Source of the DNA: Theobroma cacao
Taxonomy: Eukaryota; Streptophyta; Magnoliopsida; Malvales; Malvaceae
Direction of reading: 5' to 3'
DNA: 64,000 bases
NCBI RefSeq assembly: GCF_000208745.1
Contig: NC_030859.1
Coordinates: forward strand, 4,454,593-4,518,592
The notes beneath the pieces were generated by a model. The model was not told where the DNA came from. It did no database searches and worked only from the letters and a program-made list of their open reading frames with translations. Position 1 is the stretch's first letter, and every line of letters begins with the position of its first letter. The position numbers were made by a program, and so were the translations under genes. Positions 12,510-25,272 of the stretch are shown in pieces.

Positions 12510-12709
12510 ACTTTTTCTTCCTTCCTCCTCCTCCACCATCCCTTGAGATTGGGACAAGAATAAATCCCTAGAAATTCTAGGGATGGGAAGAACGTCATTG
12601 CTGTCCATGTGTCTGTTCCTTTTCTGACACGTGTTCTAAAGCATCCAAAGTATTAAGTGAAAGATGCTTTAAAGCATCCAGCAATGTCAAACAAAACTCC
12701 TTCAGCCAT
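12510..12709 (-). pseudogene. CNL scrap: LRR piece fused to the first codons of the gene
   Basis: Read on the minus strand, the start MAEGVLFDIA (ATG at 12,709) is followed after about ten codons by LRR sequence that in unit 4 lies near 27,780-27,950. Everything between, including the whole NB-ARC domain, is deleted. The junction at about 12,665-12,682 contains the palindrome GATGCTTTAAAGCATC. Its second half also matches sequence about 30 bp away, so it may be templated filler. Confidence 0.85.
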
Positions 12710-13570
12710 TTCTTTTTTTGTCTATTTGAAAGATAATTGTAAGAGTTTTTGAAAGAAGGAAAATCCATTGACTAGTGAATCATGATCATGTACCACTGCC
12801 AACATATATAAATGGAGAAGAGGAAGTACATAGCCAATGTGACTCTACAGGACGGTCACTAAATTGGAATTTGATACTTTCCTTAAGGTGGAGAAGAATA
12901 TGTTTCCTAAAATCAAAAGCATGAAGAAGATACTAACTTATGAATGACAAAAGATGTCATTGGGAAAGCCAAGTAAGAAGAAAAGAAGAGAGAACGTTAA
13001 GATGGGAGCCAATCTACTACTTTCAGCTCAACTCAGGAAACAAAACAGAAAGGTTTTCTTTAGTTCCAGACCGAATCTTCTTGGAGTAACAATCTGTTAA
13101 GGCTCAAGGTTTATGTGTTTCTTGGGTTGAGGCTTGTAGTCAGAGTTAGAATATTTTTAGCTTGTGGGCACAAGGCATAGGTCTTGTTCAGCCCAGGTGA
13201 GATATATTGCCTCGAGAAAGCTTAGGTGTAGTTTGGCAGAAGCACTATTACTAGTGAATCTAGCTAGTTTCAAACCATCATTAATTGGTTTGCAGTTAAA
13301 ACTTTGAATTCTAGTATATTTTTTGCGCAATTACTGTTAATTGGGAAATAAAATTTTGCTGGGTTCATTGAAACGTCCTTGGTTTACATGAAAACAAAAA
13401 CAAAAAATTACAAACAAAATCGATACATGTGGGTCTATTGATTTATTTTAATTAATGACTATATTATCAAAAATTCAAGACTTGAATTTGATTAAGATAT
13501 TAAATAATTATAGAGAGCATATCTCATTTTTACATGGTCATTACTTACAAATTTATTGAATAAACGAAGC

Positions 13571-14886
13571 TGGTTGCATGGGAATGAGCACAACAAATTT
13601 TTCGAGTTATTGTGGAGAAGTATAAATTAATAAACGTTTAGATATCTTAAAAGAAGTTACCCCTAGTGGATTTAATATATATCAATTTATTATTTTATTG
13701 TTTTATGACAAATTATAGTGGATTAATTATATTTGAAATTTAACTAGAATATATAAAAGAATAATAATATAATAATCCTTAATTGATATACTTATACCAA
13801 ATTAAGAAAAATAAACTCTTCCATGAAAAGTAAAACATTTTTGTTTTATCAACTCTCTTTCTCTCTCATGTTCTATCTTCTTCTTTTTTCCAAATAAGAT
13901 ATAACCACCCTATTTCATCCAAACTTAATTTCAACTTATTTTCTTGATTTTTTCCATTTAAAAAACGAACAACATACTAAATTTTCAACTCTTGCATCCT
14001 ATAAAAATCTCTTTCCATCTTTTGTTTAAAAATTATATTAGATTTCATTTTCTAAATCCTTAACATTCTTTCTTTTTCTAAATTTTAAAATTACTTTTCA
14101 AGATGAAAAGAGTATATTAAGATTTTAAAAAAATCTTAAATTTGAATCCGTCTCCCTTAATTTATATAAAAATCTTTCTAACATTGAAATAAATTAGACC
14201 TACCATTTTGTGAAACAAAATGTCCCTCTTTTTCTTTAATTAGTATTGGCATTTCTGGAACAATGTTTTGGTAGTCACACTCCATGATCTTCATACCTTA
14301 TTTGAACCTCACAGCTCCATTATTTGCAAATATATGAATTCCATCAAAAATCAACAATACCATATCATGTTTGGATAGGAAGAAAATTAAAATTTATATT
14401 TAAATTATAAAGATTGTAAGAAATTAAATTAAGATACACAATACGTATCGCGCATGATACATATCAAATGTAATTTTTATTCAAAATATATTAAAAAAAA
14501 AACTACTCATTTAAATATTTTCAAGTTTTGAAAGAAGAAAGTAATTCAATATCCTTTTTGTTTCTTCCAAGTTTCTTTGATAAAATCATTTATCATTATT
14601 CTTTTCATTATAGTGATTTAGGTTCTTTATTACTCTCCTTATGTTTTGTAATATTTTTTGATGAGAAAGCACCGGGGAAGGACGTGAGGTAAAAGATGAA
14701 TTTGTCACTTGTAAATATCTTTCATATTTTGTTGTCCTGTAATTTTCTAAGATCCTATTTTAATAAACCAATTAACTATAAAACTTTATTTATATTTATA
14801 TTTATATAGTATTATACATTATTATTTTGCAAAGTAAGTTACTTTTTATTATAATTATACTTTTATTTTTTCCAATGTTTATACTG
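13571..14886. other. AT-rich spacer between units 2 and 3
   Basis: No gene is recognised. The stretch is AT-rich, with runs of T and pyrimidine on the plus strand near 13,850-14,100. Confidence 0.5.
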
Positions 14887-15655
14887 ATGTCCATTATTAG
14901 ATACATTGAGTCAGGTTGTTCGAGTTTGATTGAGCATTTCTAACATAATTACTATTGCTCAAGTTGTTCCAGGTTAAGATCAATTGGATTTGATCATCAT
15001 TCATCTTCCTTCTCCCCAAGCATTAGAGTTGATTCAACCTTCCTCTATGCCACAGTCCAGATGGCGAACCATATTAGATTTTGTGATTGGGACATAATTA
15101 ATAATCATATCTCAATAAATTATCTCCAGGCAATTGGATTCAAGAAACCATTTTGGGCAGAGACAATATTGTGGACAATTACACCTCAACAGTTAACTTG
15201 AGAGGTCTCGATTTCGATTCTTGAAAAGAGAACTTTTGAGATTTATAAGATGATAGAGGACTCTTCCACATGTGTGATTGAAGTCAAAACATTTACACAT
15301 TTGACGGTTATTACACAAATTACTTTAACCTCGTAGCCTATATCCACTGCCTACTGTATTATGTTACAAAATTTTGTGTACAAAATTCCTTTATAAAGGG
15401 AAGTAGAAAATAATTTCAAAAAGGGAACTACAAGAACAAGCTAGTATTATCAGGCCAGGCAAAGCATACATGTCACTGTGTGGATCTATGGTTAACCACT
15501 TCTCTTCTAGTAACGCCAACAACTCACTGAACCTATCCTTTCCCCTCTGGAAACAATGAGATAAAATGAACACAATGCAAAATCTTCACCATGTAATACC
15601 AAGCATGGAATGCCACTAATCCTGCAACGACCTGGGTGGAATTGGAAACTATCTA

Positions 15656-18600
15656 TCAACTATCATGTGAAGTAGAGAAGCTAACTCCATCTTTCAGATG
15701 GCTGATTGATGCTGGCCATAACCATCTCAGCATGTTGGGACCCAATACCTGATTAAGAGGCAGATAAAATCACATACTAATAGCTTCCAGGGACAATATA
15801 TTATGAAGAAAATAAAGAGGAAAGACACACACAGAGCCAAGACAGAGACGGAGGGAGAAGTACCAAGGTAATATTTTTGTAAACACTAAGATCAAATGGA
15901 TGACGATAGCTCAGCCCAGATTTCTTAGCCAACCACGTAGCTCGTATTCCTTCATAATACTGGCAAAAGGATAATTTCAAAGTGGTTTAAACAACTATGC
16001 AGGAGTAATCCAAGCCATGCATCCAACTGTAAAAAATCAACCTACCTCTATGGTTGTCATATTGTGAGTTATTAGGTAGCTATGCTAACCTAAGAGAGTC
16101 CCAAGTGTTGCAAATAATGCAACCATCATTGCTCCACAAGCAACCTACAACACACAGCACCCTCAGAATTTATTATAGAGAGAGGGAGACTAATGACTTA
16201 AAAGTTTCATGACTTAAGTAGGTCAAACACTAAGCGTGCAGACTCCTGGAATTCAATTTGGTAAATGGATGAAATAACAAACTCAGAAGCCACCATAGAA
16301 GCTGAAATTTCAATTTAAATCTAGTATAGTTAAAACTCAAGTTTCAAGTTTGCTATGGACAATGAAAGAAGGTAGTCAAGGAAAAAATCAAATTTATATA
16401 TTCTAGACTTTAGTGAAGAAGAGAATTTATAACACAGGGCTCTCAAAATAATCACCTGGATCAAATAAATCCAACTAAGAGTGGCCATCTAGTTCTTTTT
16501 GGACATTACACATCAGAAGAGAATTTATGACACAGGGCTTGCATCAGATTAGGGTTGTTCCAAGTCTTCAATATTAGGGATAAGAAAAATCAAGGGTAAC
16601 CTAAAAGGTTCATGTCTCACTTAATACTTTAACAGATCCCCTAATATGTATAAAAGAAGTCTGCAGAAACAGTGGTTAAGTATAAGAAACTTGAGAAAGT
16701 TAAACAAAAAAAAAAAGGTCAAGAGACTGTAAATTTTAAATTAAGGGGATATAAATTACGAGGAAAACAGCATATGATCGATGTAGTTTAGAGAGACTTA
16801 ACCAGAATATACCAAAAATCTAAAAACAAAAGGTAAGAAACTGTAGCCAACTAGATTCTATATTTACTTTGGACTCTGCTGCACCATAAAAAATAACACA
16901 ATATACAGCAATTCTGCTAGCCAGAAACAGCTTCCTGTGCACATAATTGTCCAGACCTAGCTTCTCAACCAGTTTAGAACAGGGGACAAGCAATTAGCCA
17001 GAACTCTAGCTGAAATAATTCATTTGACCAAATATATTGTGGTAAAAACAATAAAATTACAATGCACCTCATCAACTACATATTATTAACTACCAACTTA
17101 CATAAAAAATTTTGAGGGGAGTTCTTCCACTGTAATTCCAGTCCTTTTGACACGCACAGCTTATTACGATTATCTGAGCATGACAGGTTTTATGTCAAAA
17201 CTTGAGGCAACCTTGTAGCATTAATACAAGACAAGAAACAAATGATACATACCGTGGAGTGGATGCTACCGATGGTTGCATAAAGTACAAGAGTGAAGAA
17301 AGCTTTATAGTTCCAATAACCAACACAATTATTTATCCACAGGCAATGATGGTCCTGCACCCAATTAGAGCATTGTAACGTCGGAAACCATAATTTTGCA
17401 ATTTTCAAGGTTAAAGAAAAACTCTTACTCAAATAAAAATTGCTAAAACAAATATAGCCTACCATCCTTAGTATGCATCTTCTGCAAACCCGGCAATGAT
17501 GAGCCCTGGGAGGCTTATAAGCAGCACATTTGTCACAATATTTTGATTGTACACCCTAAATCATTCATCCATGAAGTCAAAATACATAATGAAGTTATGA
17601 ACTTTGCATAATGCATAAATCAAAATCACACATCTAACTAACAGCTGGATTGACTACTCAATATCACACGTCTCATAACATTATTTGTAAAGAACCTTTA
17701 TGAACCTCAATTCAGCCATTTGACATTGATTGCCTCAATGTCACATCAAGCTTCTGACAACTATAAAACCTGTATACATAAACTTTAGCATATTCTTAAA
17801 TCATAAAAAATGCAATATTTAGAATATTGCAAATACCAAAACTAAAGACTAGACAACAAATATTGACTTTTCATGTTGTGGCTACAACTGTATTATATAA
17901 GACATCTGTAAAACAATTTAAACCCAAGAAATGAGAAGTGCCAACCCTGTTAAGCTCCTAAAGCCATTGGAAATAGTTAGGCTCCATTTGGTTGATGCTT
18001 TTGCTCTTCGCTTTTTGTTTTTTCTATTTTCTATGCATTTTGCTTCTCCTTTTCTATTCATTTTTTGCAAAAATAAGAAAACAAAGAGCAAAAGCATCAA
18101 TCAAATGGAGTCTTAAATTAGTCTTCACATCCAAAAGATCCAAATTGGAATAAAACACGTATGCTTGAAATTTTTACAATTGGAATAAAAGTAAAAGCTC
18201 CATTAATTACCTTATTTTATTGAACATATCTCGAGTTAAATTTGGAGATGGTAAATGACAGTGTTCTACAAAAAGTAAACAGTTCCTAACCCTGTCCTTC
18301 AAAATCCACCAGCATCTACCACTTCATACCCAACATTTCAATCCAATTCTCTAAAAGCTTTCTAATGAATGTAAAAAACCCAAATCACATCATATCTCAA
18401 AACACAAAAAATTCAACTTTCCTTGAAAATATTGATTTAATACATTTAGAAAAAAAGAAAACAAAACTTACATTTTTCTTGGGTTCTTCATCTGAGACAG
18501 AAGAACTATCTTCAACATCAGGGAGATAAGAAGAAGGAGCATAACCTGGGTCAGTAAGAACGCCAACAGAAAAAGAGAAGAGACACAGAGAAGCCAAGAA

Positions 18601-18748
18601 AGTGAAGATCTTGGCATTTAAAGATCCAGCTGAGCTCTGCAAACCAACCCAATCTTCAATGAAAATGAAAACTGTGATATAATAAACAAAACCAGAACAA
18701 GAAAAACACAGCAAAGTTTGGAATTGAGAGGAATTTTTGGTACTTCAT
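15656..18748 (-). pseudogene. PAT pseudogene, copy 2 (frameshift in exon 1, stop in exon 5)
   Basis: All seven exons align with the intact copy: 18,472-18,748, 17,463-17,555, 17,253-17,354, 17,102-17,173, 16,046-16,144, 15,864-15,959 and 15,656-15,748. Splice signals are kept, and the DHHC exon still reads DHHCLWINNCVGYWNY. Two lesions disable it. A single extra base near 18,691-18,699 shifts exon 1 about 18 codons after the ATG, and no alternative ATG opens the downstream frame. A TGG to TAG change at 16,085-16,087 replaces the Trp of the LGWHIY membrane segment, just before the TTxE motif. The otherwise well-kept exons suggest inactivation was recent relative to the duplication. Confidence 0.9.
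17980..18112. mobile_element. Tourist-like MITE in PAT intron 1 (unit 3)
   Basis: Orthologue of the unit-1 MITE. The termini read GGCTCCATTTGGTTGATGC and its complement, almost perfect over about 27 bp, and TTA flanks both sides (17,977-17,979 and 18,113-18,115). Its presence in units 1, 3 and 4 shows insertion before the tandem duplications. Confidence 0.82.
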
Positions 18749-19651
18749 TTTGGAGAATTCTAGGGTTGAGAAGAAGAGGAGAGCTGGTAGACATGAGAGT
18801 TTTACCTTTGGTCGTTGCTAGACATAATGAATGTCGTCAAAAATATCTTGGGCTCCTTTGAAAAGTTTTGGGTTATAATTTTTGGGCCGTTGATAACTGA
18901 CAGTCCGTGTTGGAATTCTGTAAAAGATGAATTTTGTGAAATTTTGTATTGAAAAAATAATTATAAAAAAAAGAAATTAACAATCAAAATTAATGATTTG
19001 ATTATATTACTTGTTAAATAGATAACGCATAACAAACGAGATGTAATTTTTATTTAAATAAGCATATATTAATTAAAAATTATGACAAAATTTACCCCTT
19101 TCAATATAAACAGTGATTAAGTTGGTGTAAAAATATTATATATATTCAATCAATAATGCATTAATTTGTTAACAAATGCAGAGATTGTGTTATATTGATA
19201 TATTGTTTTATCTACATTTTATGCCATTACAAGGAATTAATAATGTTGATTTTTAAAAAAAATAAAGAGAAAAGAAAATGAAGAATTAATAATGTGAAAA
19301 ACAAAAGAACAGACCTATGAAATTAAGCAGCAGAATAAAATATCGAAGGCTTTGCATTTTTGTGTGGCCTAGATTATAGGAAATTGAATCTAACGGTGAG
19401 ATGATGAGTTGAAAAAGAGATAAAGGTGAATCACTGTCCGATCTTGCTTCCTGAAAAGGTGAGGGAAACCATGAGACTAAAATGCATCGCTTATTCAACA
19501 AAATGAAGCTGAAGTTTAAGCATATTAAAATAGAGATATATATATATGAGAAAAATAAAGCATTAATAAGAGGGGAGAGGATTGTAAGAAAATTACTTCA
19601 ATTTTCATCAAATTAGGCAAAGCAGCAGACAATGTCCTGGGGATCTCAATC

Positions 19652-22600
19652 TCAAACAATGCAAATATCTGGGACGTGAGAAATCTTAGTCCAATCGGCA
19701 CCGGTGTCCCTTTTGCATCTTTCACTCAAATGGGGACAATAAATGATTTGAATAAGGCGTAGATTGGCAAGTCGACTCATCCCTTCTAGCAATGATTGTA
19801 GTTTGTGGGAGTTTCTAATTTCCAACTCTTTGAGGGAAGTGAGATTGGATATCCAGTCGGGCAAAGCCATCAAATTGTGACAACCATTAATTGTCAACTT
19901 TCTTAAAGAGGTGAGGGCATGCATTTCTATCTGCAACGATGTGAATTCAAGACAATTTTCAATCTCTAGAGACTCAAGACAAATGCAGCTGGAGTTTTGT
20001 AAAAACTCCTTTAACGCAGATTCTGCATTTTCAATCCCATTTAAACTCAAGGACTTCAAATTGGAGAGAGGAAGAGTAGTCGATGATGATGTTGTTGCAG
20101 CTGATGTTATCTTCACCTTGGTTCTCATCCTCATTGTCTGCTGCAATAGCCTTCCACTAGTACTCAACAAGACCAACTTGTCATTGAGAGTTGAAAACAA
20201 TGGGAGAGAGGTTAGCTTAGGACATCCCCAAATAAGTAATCTGGAAAGGTAAGGAAAGTGAAGCAGCAACTCTACAGTTGATGCTTCAGTTGATTCTTCA
20301 TTATCCTCATCATCTTCCTTCCTCCTCCTCCACCATCCCTTGAGATTGGGACAATCGAAAATCCTCAGAGATTTAGGGATGGGAAGAGCGTCGTTGCTAT
20401 TAACATGTCTGTTTCTATTTTTGACACGTGTTCTAAAGCATCCAAATCGTAAAGTTTAGAATCTTTAGAGAGGGGAGATGATTCATAGGAGGTAGATTTC
20501 GGCATTTCTTACAAGCCTCTATTTCAATGTTGACTAAATTTATGATGGAGGACAACCAATTCGAAAACTTGGCTCCATTAAACTCCGATACCCACAACAC
20601 CTTGAGATTTGGATGTGGTCGTAGGCTTTCCAACACCTGTTCCTCATCCAAACTTGCTTCATCCCCTTGGCTCCTGTATACACTTCACGATAAAAATAAG
20701 TATTCTAGATACAGTTTTTCTTCCAAGTAGGTTGCCTCGCTTTCTGGAGTGGCATCTCTTAAATATTCAATTGAAAGCTTTCCTTGCAAGTTATTCAACA
20801 TATTCAATTCACTTAGCCCCCCAACATGCCGATCTCTCTTTCCTATTTTAAACATTGGTAATTGTCGTAACGTGCGAGTTCGGGAACCCGATCGCTAGAC
20901 GCGGACGAAAATTAAATGTTTAGGAGTCGTCACCAATCGTTTTTATCTAGGTTTGATTGGACACCTATTAACCCGTTTCTAATCAACGAAGTCCTAAATT
21001 AATTTTAAGTTCGTCGAAAGAATGAGAATTGATCCACGTTTTTTAAAGATGGGTTCGGGAGTGCGGTTACACACGGAGAAGGGTTATCACCTCCATGGCG
21101 CCCGTTCCACGAATGATATCATTTAATCTTAAGTTATCTTATTGTAGCCTACTTTTGATTTAGTCCCCGCTTATTAACTAATTTTCTATTAAATTGACTG
21201 CTTGAGTCTTTTATTTGGTTTTACGTATGCACATGATGCAAGCGTAAAATGCTGTCATGACTTGTTTATTTTAAATAATGGGGTTGGTAATCTTTTATTG
21301 GAAAATCATTCGAAAACCATCCCAACGCTTTGGTGAAGTCTCGAAATTTTCCTCACCTAGAGATATCCGCGGAAGAACTCGTCTCTACAAGCTCCTCGGG
21401 GAAATCTCATCATCGGAACTCCCGCACCATTTGCAAGATAAATGTGGCATGCTATGATAGTATAAGATGATGATGCCTATATGATCGCGTTTATTGATTT
21501 AGTTAGTTAAAATTCATGTGATAATGTGTTTAATAGTTCAAGGTGATTTATTGCCGTGTTTACGTGTTTATTATTAAAATTTTTTCTTTAATGCATATTA
21601 TTTGCTATTTTATTATTTTTTATCTTTTTATTATTTATTTATTATTTTTATTTATTATTTCGTTTTATAGTTTTTAAACAATTATTTGAATTAATGGGTA
21701 TTAGAGTATAGAGTTCGGATATATCCCGACGCTTCGGTGAAAATTCGTTTCGATCTCTAAATTTAAGTGACCTACCTAAAAGTGGCAACTCTTTACCAAT
21801 TTTAAGTGAAATTACTCAAAAAAATGTATTTTATTATTTATTTAATATTTCTATTTCTTTTTATTATTATATTTTTTTATTTCTTTATTCTTCTTCATAA
21901 TTTATTTTTACTTTTTATAATTTTTATATTTGTATTATGATTTTTTAATATTATCATTTATTTATTTATTATTATTATTATTATCTTCTAATACTAAAAT
22001 CAACATAAAAAAAATTTAAAATTTTTTTATAACTTTTCCTAAAATAATTAACATTAAATCAACAATACATTTTATCTACACAAAATGGACTAGATCCAAA
22101 ACCAACTAAAATGACCCACAAATAAAAGGAAAGAGTTTTACCTTACCAGGCTAGATTGGCCCAGTTTTCACAAGCCCGCAGAGGACCCAAGCTTGCCACT
22201 CCAATCCTGTTTTGCAAGCCCACCGGACCCTTGACCCAAAACCTTTTCCTTCTTTTTTTCTTTTCTTTATTTCTTTTCATTTTTCTTTCTTCTTCTCTCC
22301 CAGCCGCTCCCTCTTCTTCTTCTCTCTTTCTTTCTTTCTCCTTCTCATTCTTCCCTTTTTTCCCCTTATTTCTTTCTCTTTTTCTTCTTTTCTCTTTCTT
22401 CTTTTCTTTCTCCTTCTTCCTCTCTCTCCCAACTGTAGCATTCCCCACTACCGGCGCCCCTCTCCCTCTGTCTCCCTCACCTTTTTTGTTTCTTTTGTAT
22501 TTATTTTTTTGATTTTTTTGTTGTTTGATTGTGGCTTTTTGGTTGCTGTTTTGTGGGATTTTGGGTTAATTGTTGTTGTTTTTTCTTGTTTGAGTTTTTT

Positions 22601-24929
22601 TTGGTGGAGGGATTTTTTTGCAGGAGATGAATCAATTTTTTAAAATTTTCTTGACTTTTTTGGCTGTGTTTTTTTGCTTTTTCAAAAATCCTCCCCCTTT
22701 TTTGCTGGTAATAAATCTTTAAAAACGGGGTTGTCCAAAAATTTGGATAACCCGGTAATGGGGTTCTGGCACCAAAAAGTTGGTAGCCAGAGCCCCCATT
22801 ACTCATGGTGGTCGAGGGTATGCCCAATCATTCCTCTCTTCTTCTTTTTTTTTAATTTTTTATTATTTTGTTTTATATTTTATTATTATTTTTTTATTTT
22901 AGAGGTGTTTACAGTAATGTTGTAAGACAAATCAATTGCCTCAATCCACATGGCATATATCTTAATTCATAACAACAATCAATTTCAAGATGCCTAAGCC
23001 TCACCATGTTTCCAATATCTCTTAGCAATTCCTGGAGACTTCTACAGGAATTGAGACCCAGTGTTTGCAAATTATGTAGCCTTGTCACAAAATTAGGTAC
23101 TTCTCTAATATCATTGTTCCAAGAAAGATCAAGATAATATAGATGTTTTAATCTACAAATAGAATGCGGTACTTTTTCAAACGTTGAGAATTTCAAATCC
23201 AACACTCGTAAACATTTAAAGCTTTTTATAATTTTATCCCTACTGGACTCATTTTCTTTGAAGTGAAGTGATCGAAAAAATGTTCTTATTTTATTTGCCT
23301 TGAGTGAGACACTTGGAATATTCGATGAAAAATCTAATTTCTCACCAAATGACACATGACGTGTGTTTTCATCTAAATTTTCTACATTTAAATTTGTAAG
23401 AACAAAGCACTCAATTCCAGCAACAGATTTGGCAAGATCATACATCAGATCATGCATCTTGCAACTTGCTATATTGCCAAAAAAATCTTTTTCTGCCTCT
23501 TGAAAGAAAGATCTCCAAAGCAAATCTATGAAGTAATCATGACCAACATCCTTTAGAGATTGGCCTTTGTCTGGTGACTGAATAAATCCTTGAGCCATCC
23601 AAAGCTTTATCAAAGCATGGTTACTGATTCTATAATCCTTGGGAAATAAAGAACAATAAGCAAAGCATTGTTTCAAATGTGATGGAAGATGACCATAACT
23701 TAACCTTAAAATTGGCTCAATACCAGTTCCTTGTTGGGTTATATTTTCAAGCACACGTGACCACTTTGATTTGGTTCTTTCAAGGCATAAAAAGCTTCCT
23801 ATGGACCTAATTGCTAAAGGAACCCCTGCACAACATTTCACAATATTTTCTCCAATTGTTTCTAACTCTAGGTCGAGAAAGTTGGAAGTTTGGAATTGTT
23901 TTTCAAATGTTATTTGCTTAAATTAAGACAAAAATTGACTTTCTGATAGACCTTCTAAAATGTATGGTGAAATTGTGCCTGTAACTCTTCCAACCAATTC
24001 ACTCATTGTAGTTACAACAATCCTACTTCCTTTAGCTCCCCCCACTAACAGACTTTTCACCATAGACCACTTCTGTGCATCCTCATTCCACACATCATTT
24101 AGGACTAGCAAATATTTCTTTCCATTAATTTTTTGTTGGAGGTCATTTTGCAGTATTTCCATTTGACAATTTTGTTGAACTTTCTTTTGAGTTGCAACCT
24201 CAAGTATTTTTTCCACAACTATTTTAACTTTAAACCTATCTGACACACATACCCACAGTTTTAGCTCAAAATGTACTATGACTTTTTCATCATTAAACAC
24301 TATTTGAGCTAGTGTAGTTTTTCCTAATCCTCCAATCCCAACAATGGGGACAACTCTAATACTTTCTTCAGAATTAGTTTCTAGGAGCAATTTTATAATT
24401 GCACTTTTATCACCATTTCTTCCAATCACTTCCTCTAAGCGTACAAAGGAATGCGTTTGCTCTTTTTCCCTACTTTGAATTTGTGACTCTACAAGACGCT
24501 CATTAAAGTGGAAGTTGATTCTATCAGCTGAAATTGCATCTAGTTTCTCTCTTAGAGCTTTAACTCTATGACCCATCTTGAGACGATATGAGAACTGGTT
24601 TGATTTCGAGAAGAAAATGCGTACCTTTTTTGACATTTCATTCCCTTTCATTGTCTTTCACCGTAAAACTTGAGTGGAGAAATCATCCAACAAGTGGTCC
24701 ACATCATAAATTGCATCTTTGAGCTGCTTGAGCCAACTGTGACCTCTCGGTTGTTGCTGTGGTGTTGCTCCTCTGCATCGAGAAGGACAGCTTTGATAAT
24801 GGAAATAGTTCCTTCGAGCTTGGAGAGTTTAGCTTTTACATTACTGGCCAAGTTAAGTTCTCGGAGAACTATAGGTCCTAAACCCTCCAGGACTTTTCCA
24901 GCAATGTCAAACAAAACTCCTTCAGCCAT
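19652..24929 (-). pseudogene. CNL pseudogene, copy 2, split by a solo LTR
   Basis: CC-NBS-LRR homologue with ATG at 24,929. Lesions: a 1-base deletion near 24,737 in the coiled coil (before the WLKQLKDA motif), CGA to TGA at 24,658-24,660, TTA to TAA at 23,923-23,925, a stop/frameshift region near 20,690, and the LTR at 20,863-22,913 inside the LRR region. The P-loop GIGGLGKTT is intact, but kinase-2 reads LLVLNDVWN, with Asn for the first Asp of the usual DD pair, and RNBS-B reads VVTTM rather than VVTTR. RNBS-D (CFAYCSLFPKDY) and MHD (KMHDLMYDLAK) remain. The LRR region resumes at 20,862 and ends at 19,652. It occupies the same place relative to PAT copy 2 as CNL1 does to PAT1. Confidence 0.9.
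20863..22913 (+). mobile_element. Solo LTR of a Ty3 (Ogre/Tat-type) retrotransposon inside CNL copy 2
   Basis: The element starts TGTCGTAACG and ends GTGTTTACA, that is TG...CA. It is flanked by the 5-bp duplication GTAAT (20,858-20,862 and 22,914-22,918), and removing it plus one GTAAT restores the LRR coding alignment with CNL1. Its 2,051 bp carry no gag, pol, primer-binding site or second LTR, so it is a solo LTR. The 5' end (GATCGCTAGACGCGGACG, then a segment ending ggagtcgtcaccaatcg) resembles long LTRs of plant Ogre/Tat elements as I know them. A homologous LTR lies at 57,239-59,917 in the opposite orientation. A long pyrimidine tract occupies 22,245-22,440. Confidence 0.88.
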
Positions 24930-25102
24930 TTCTTTTTTTTTTTCCCGAAAAGATAATTGTAAGAGTTTTTGAAAGAAGGAAAATCTCTTGACTTGTGAAT
25001 CATGATCATGTACCATTGCCAATATATATAGATGGAGAAGAGGAAGTACATAGCCAATGATACTTTCCTTGATGACAAGGGAGATGGATCCATTCTTTCC
25101 TC

Positions 25103-25272
25103 AAGGTGGAGAAAATATGTTTCCCAAAGCCAAAAACATGAAGAAGATGTTAACTTATTAAGGTGGAGAAAATATTTTTTGTAAAGCCAAAAGCATGAAG
25201 AAGATGCTAACTTATTAAAGTGGAGAAGAATATGTTTCCTAAAGATAAAAGCATGAAGAAGATGCTAACTTA
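25103..25272. repeat. 57-bp CNL-upstream repeat, three tandem copies (unit 3)
   Basis: Three tandem copies start at 25,103, 25,160 and 25,217, a period of exactly 57 bp. Each begins aaggtgg or aaagtgg and ends in gaagaagatg(c/t)taacttat. The repeat lies just upstream of the CNL TATA region. Confidence 0.85.

Larger units (their letters stand above)
10946..13570 (-). repeat. Tandem unit 2, deletion relic
   Basis: This is a collapsed copy of the PAT-CNL unit. It keeps the PAT 3' half, a scrap of LRR, the first codons of the CNL and the CNL 5' flank. The LRR scrap and 5' flank look closest to unit 4; both contain a gtgactcta...gatcactaaattgg-like segment upstream that units 1 and 3 lack. About two thirds of the unit is missing. 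Confidence 0.75.

Noticed and set aside
22156..22643. Open frames of 118 and 143 codons with Phe/Leu/Ser runs
   Set aside because: They follow from the pyrimidine tract of the solo LTR and have no domain.
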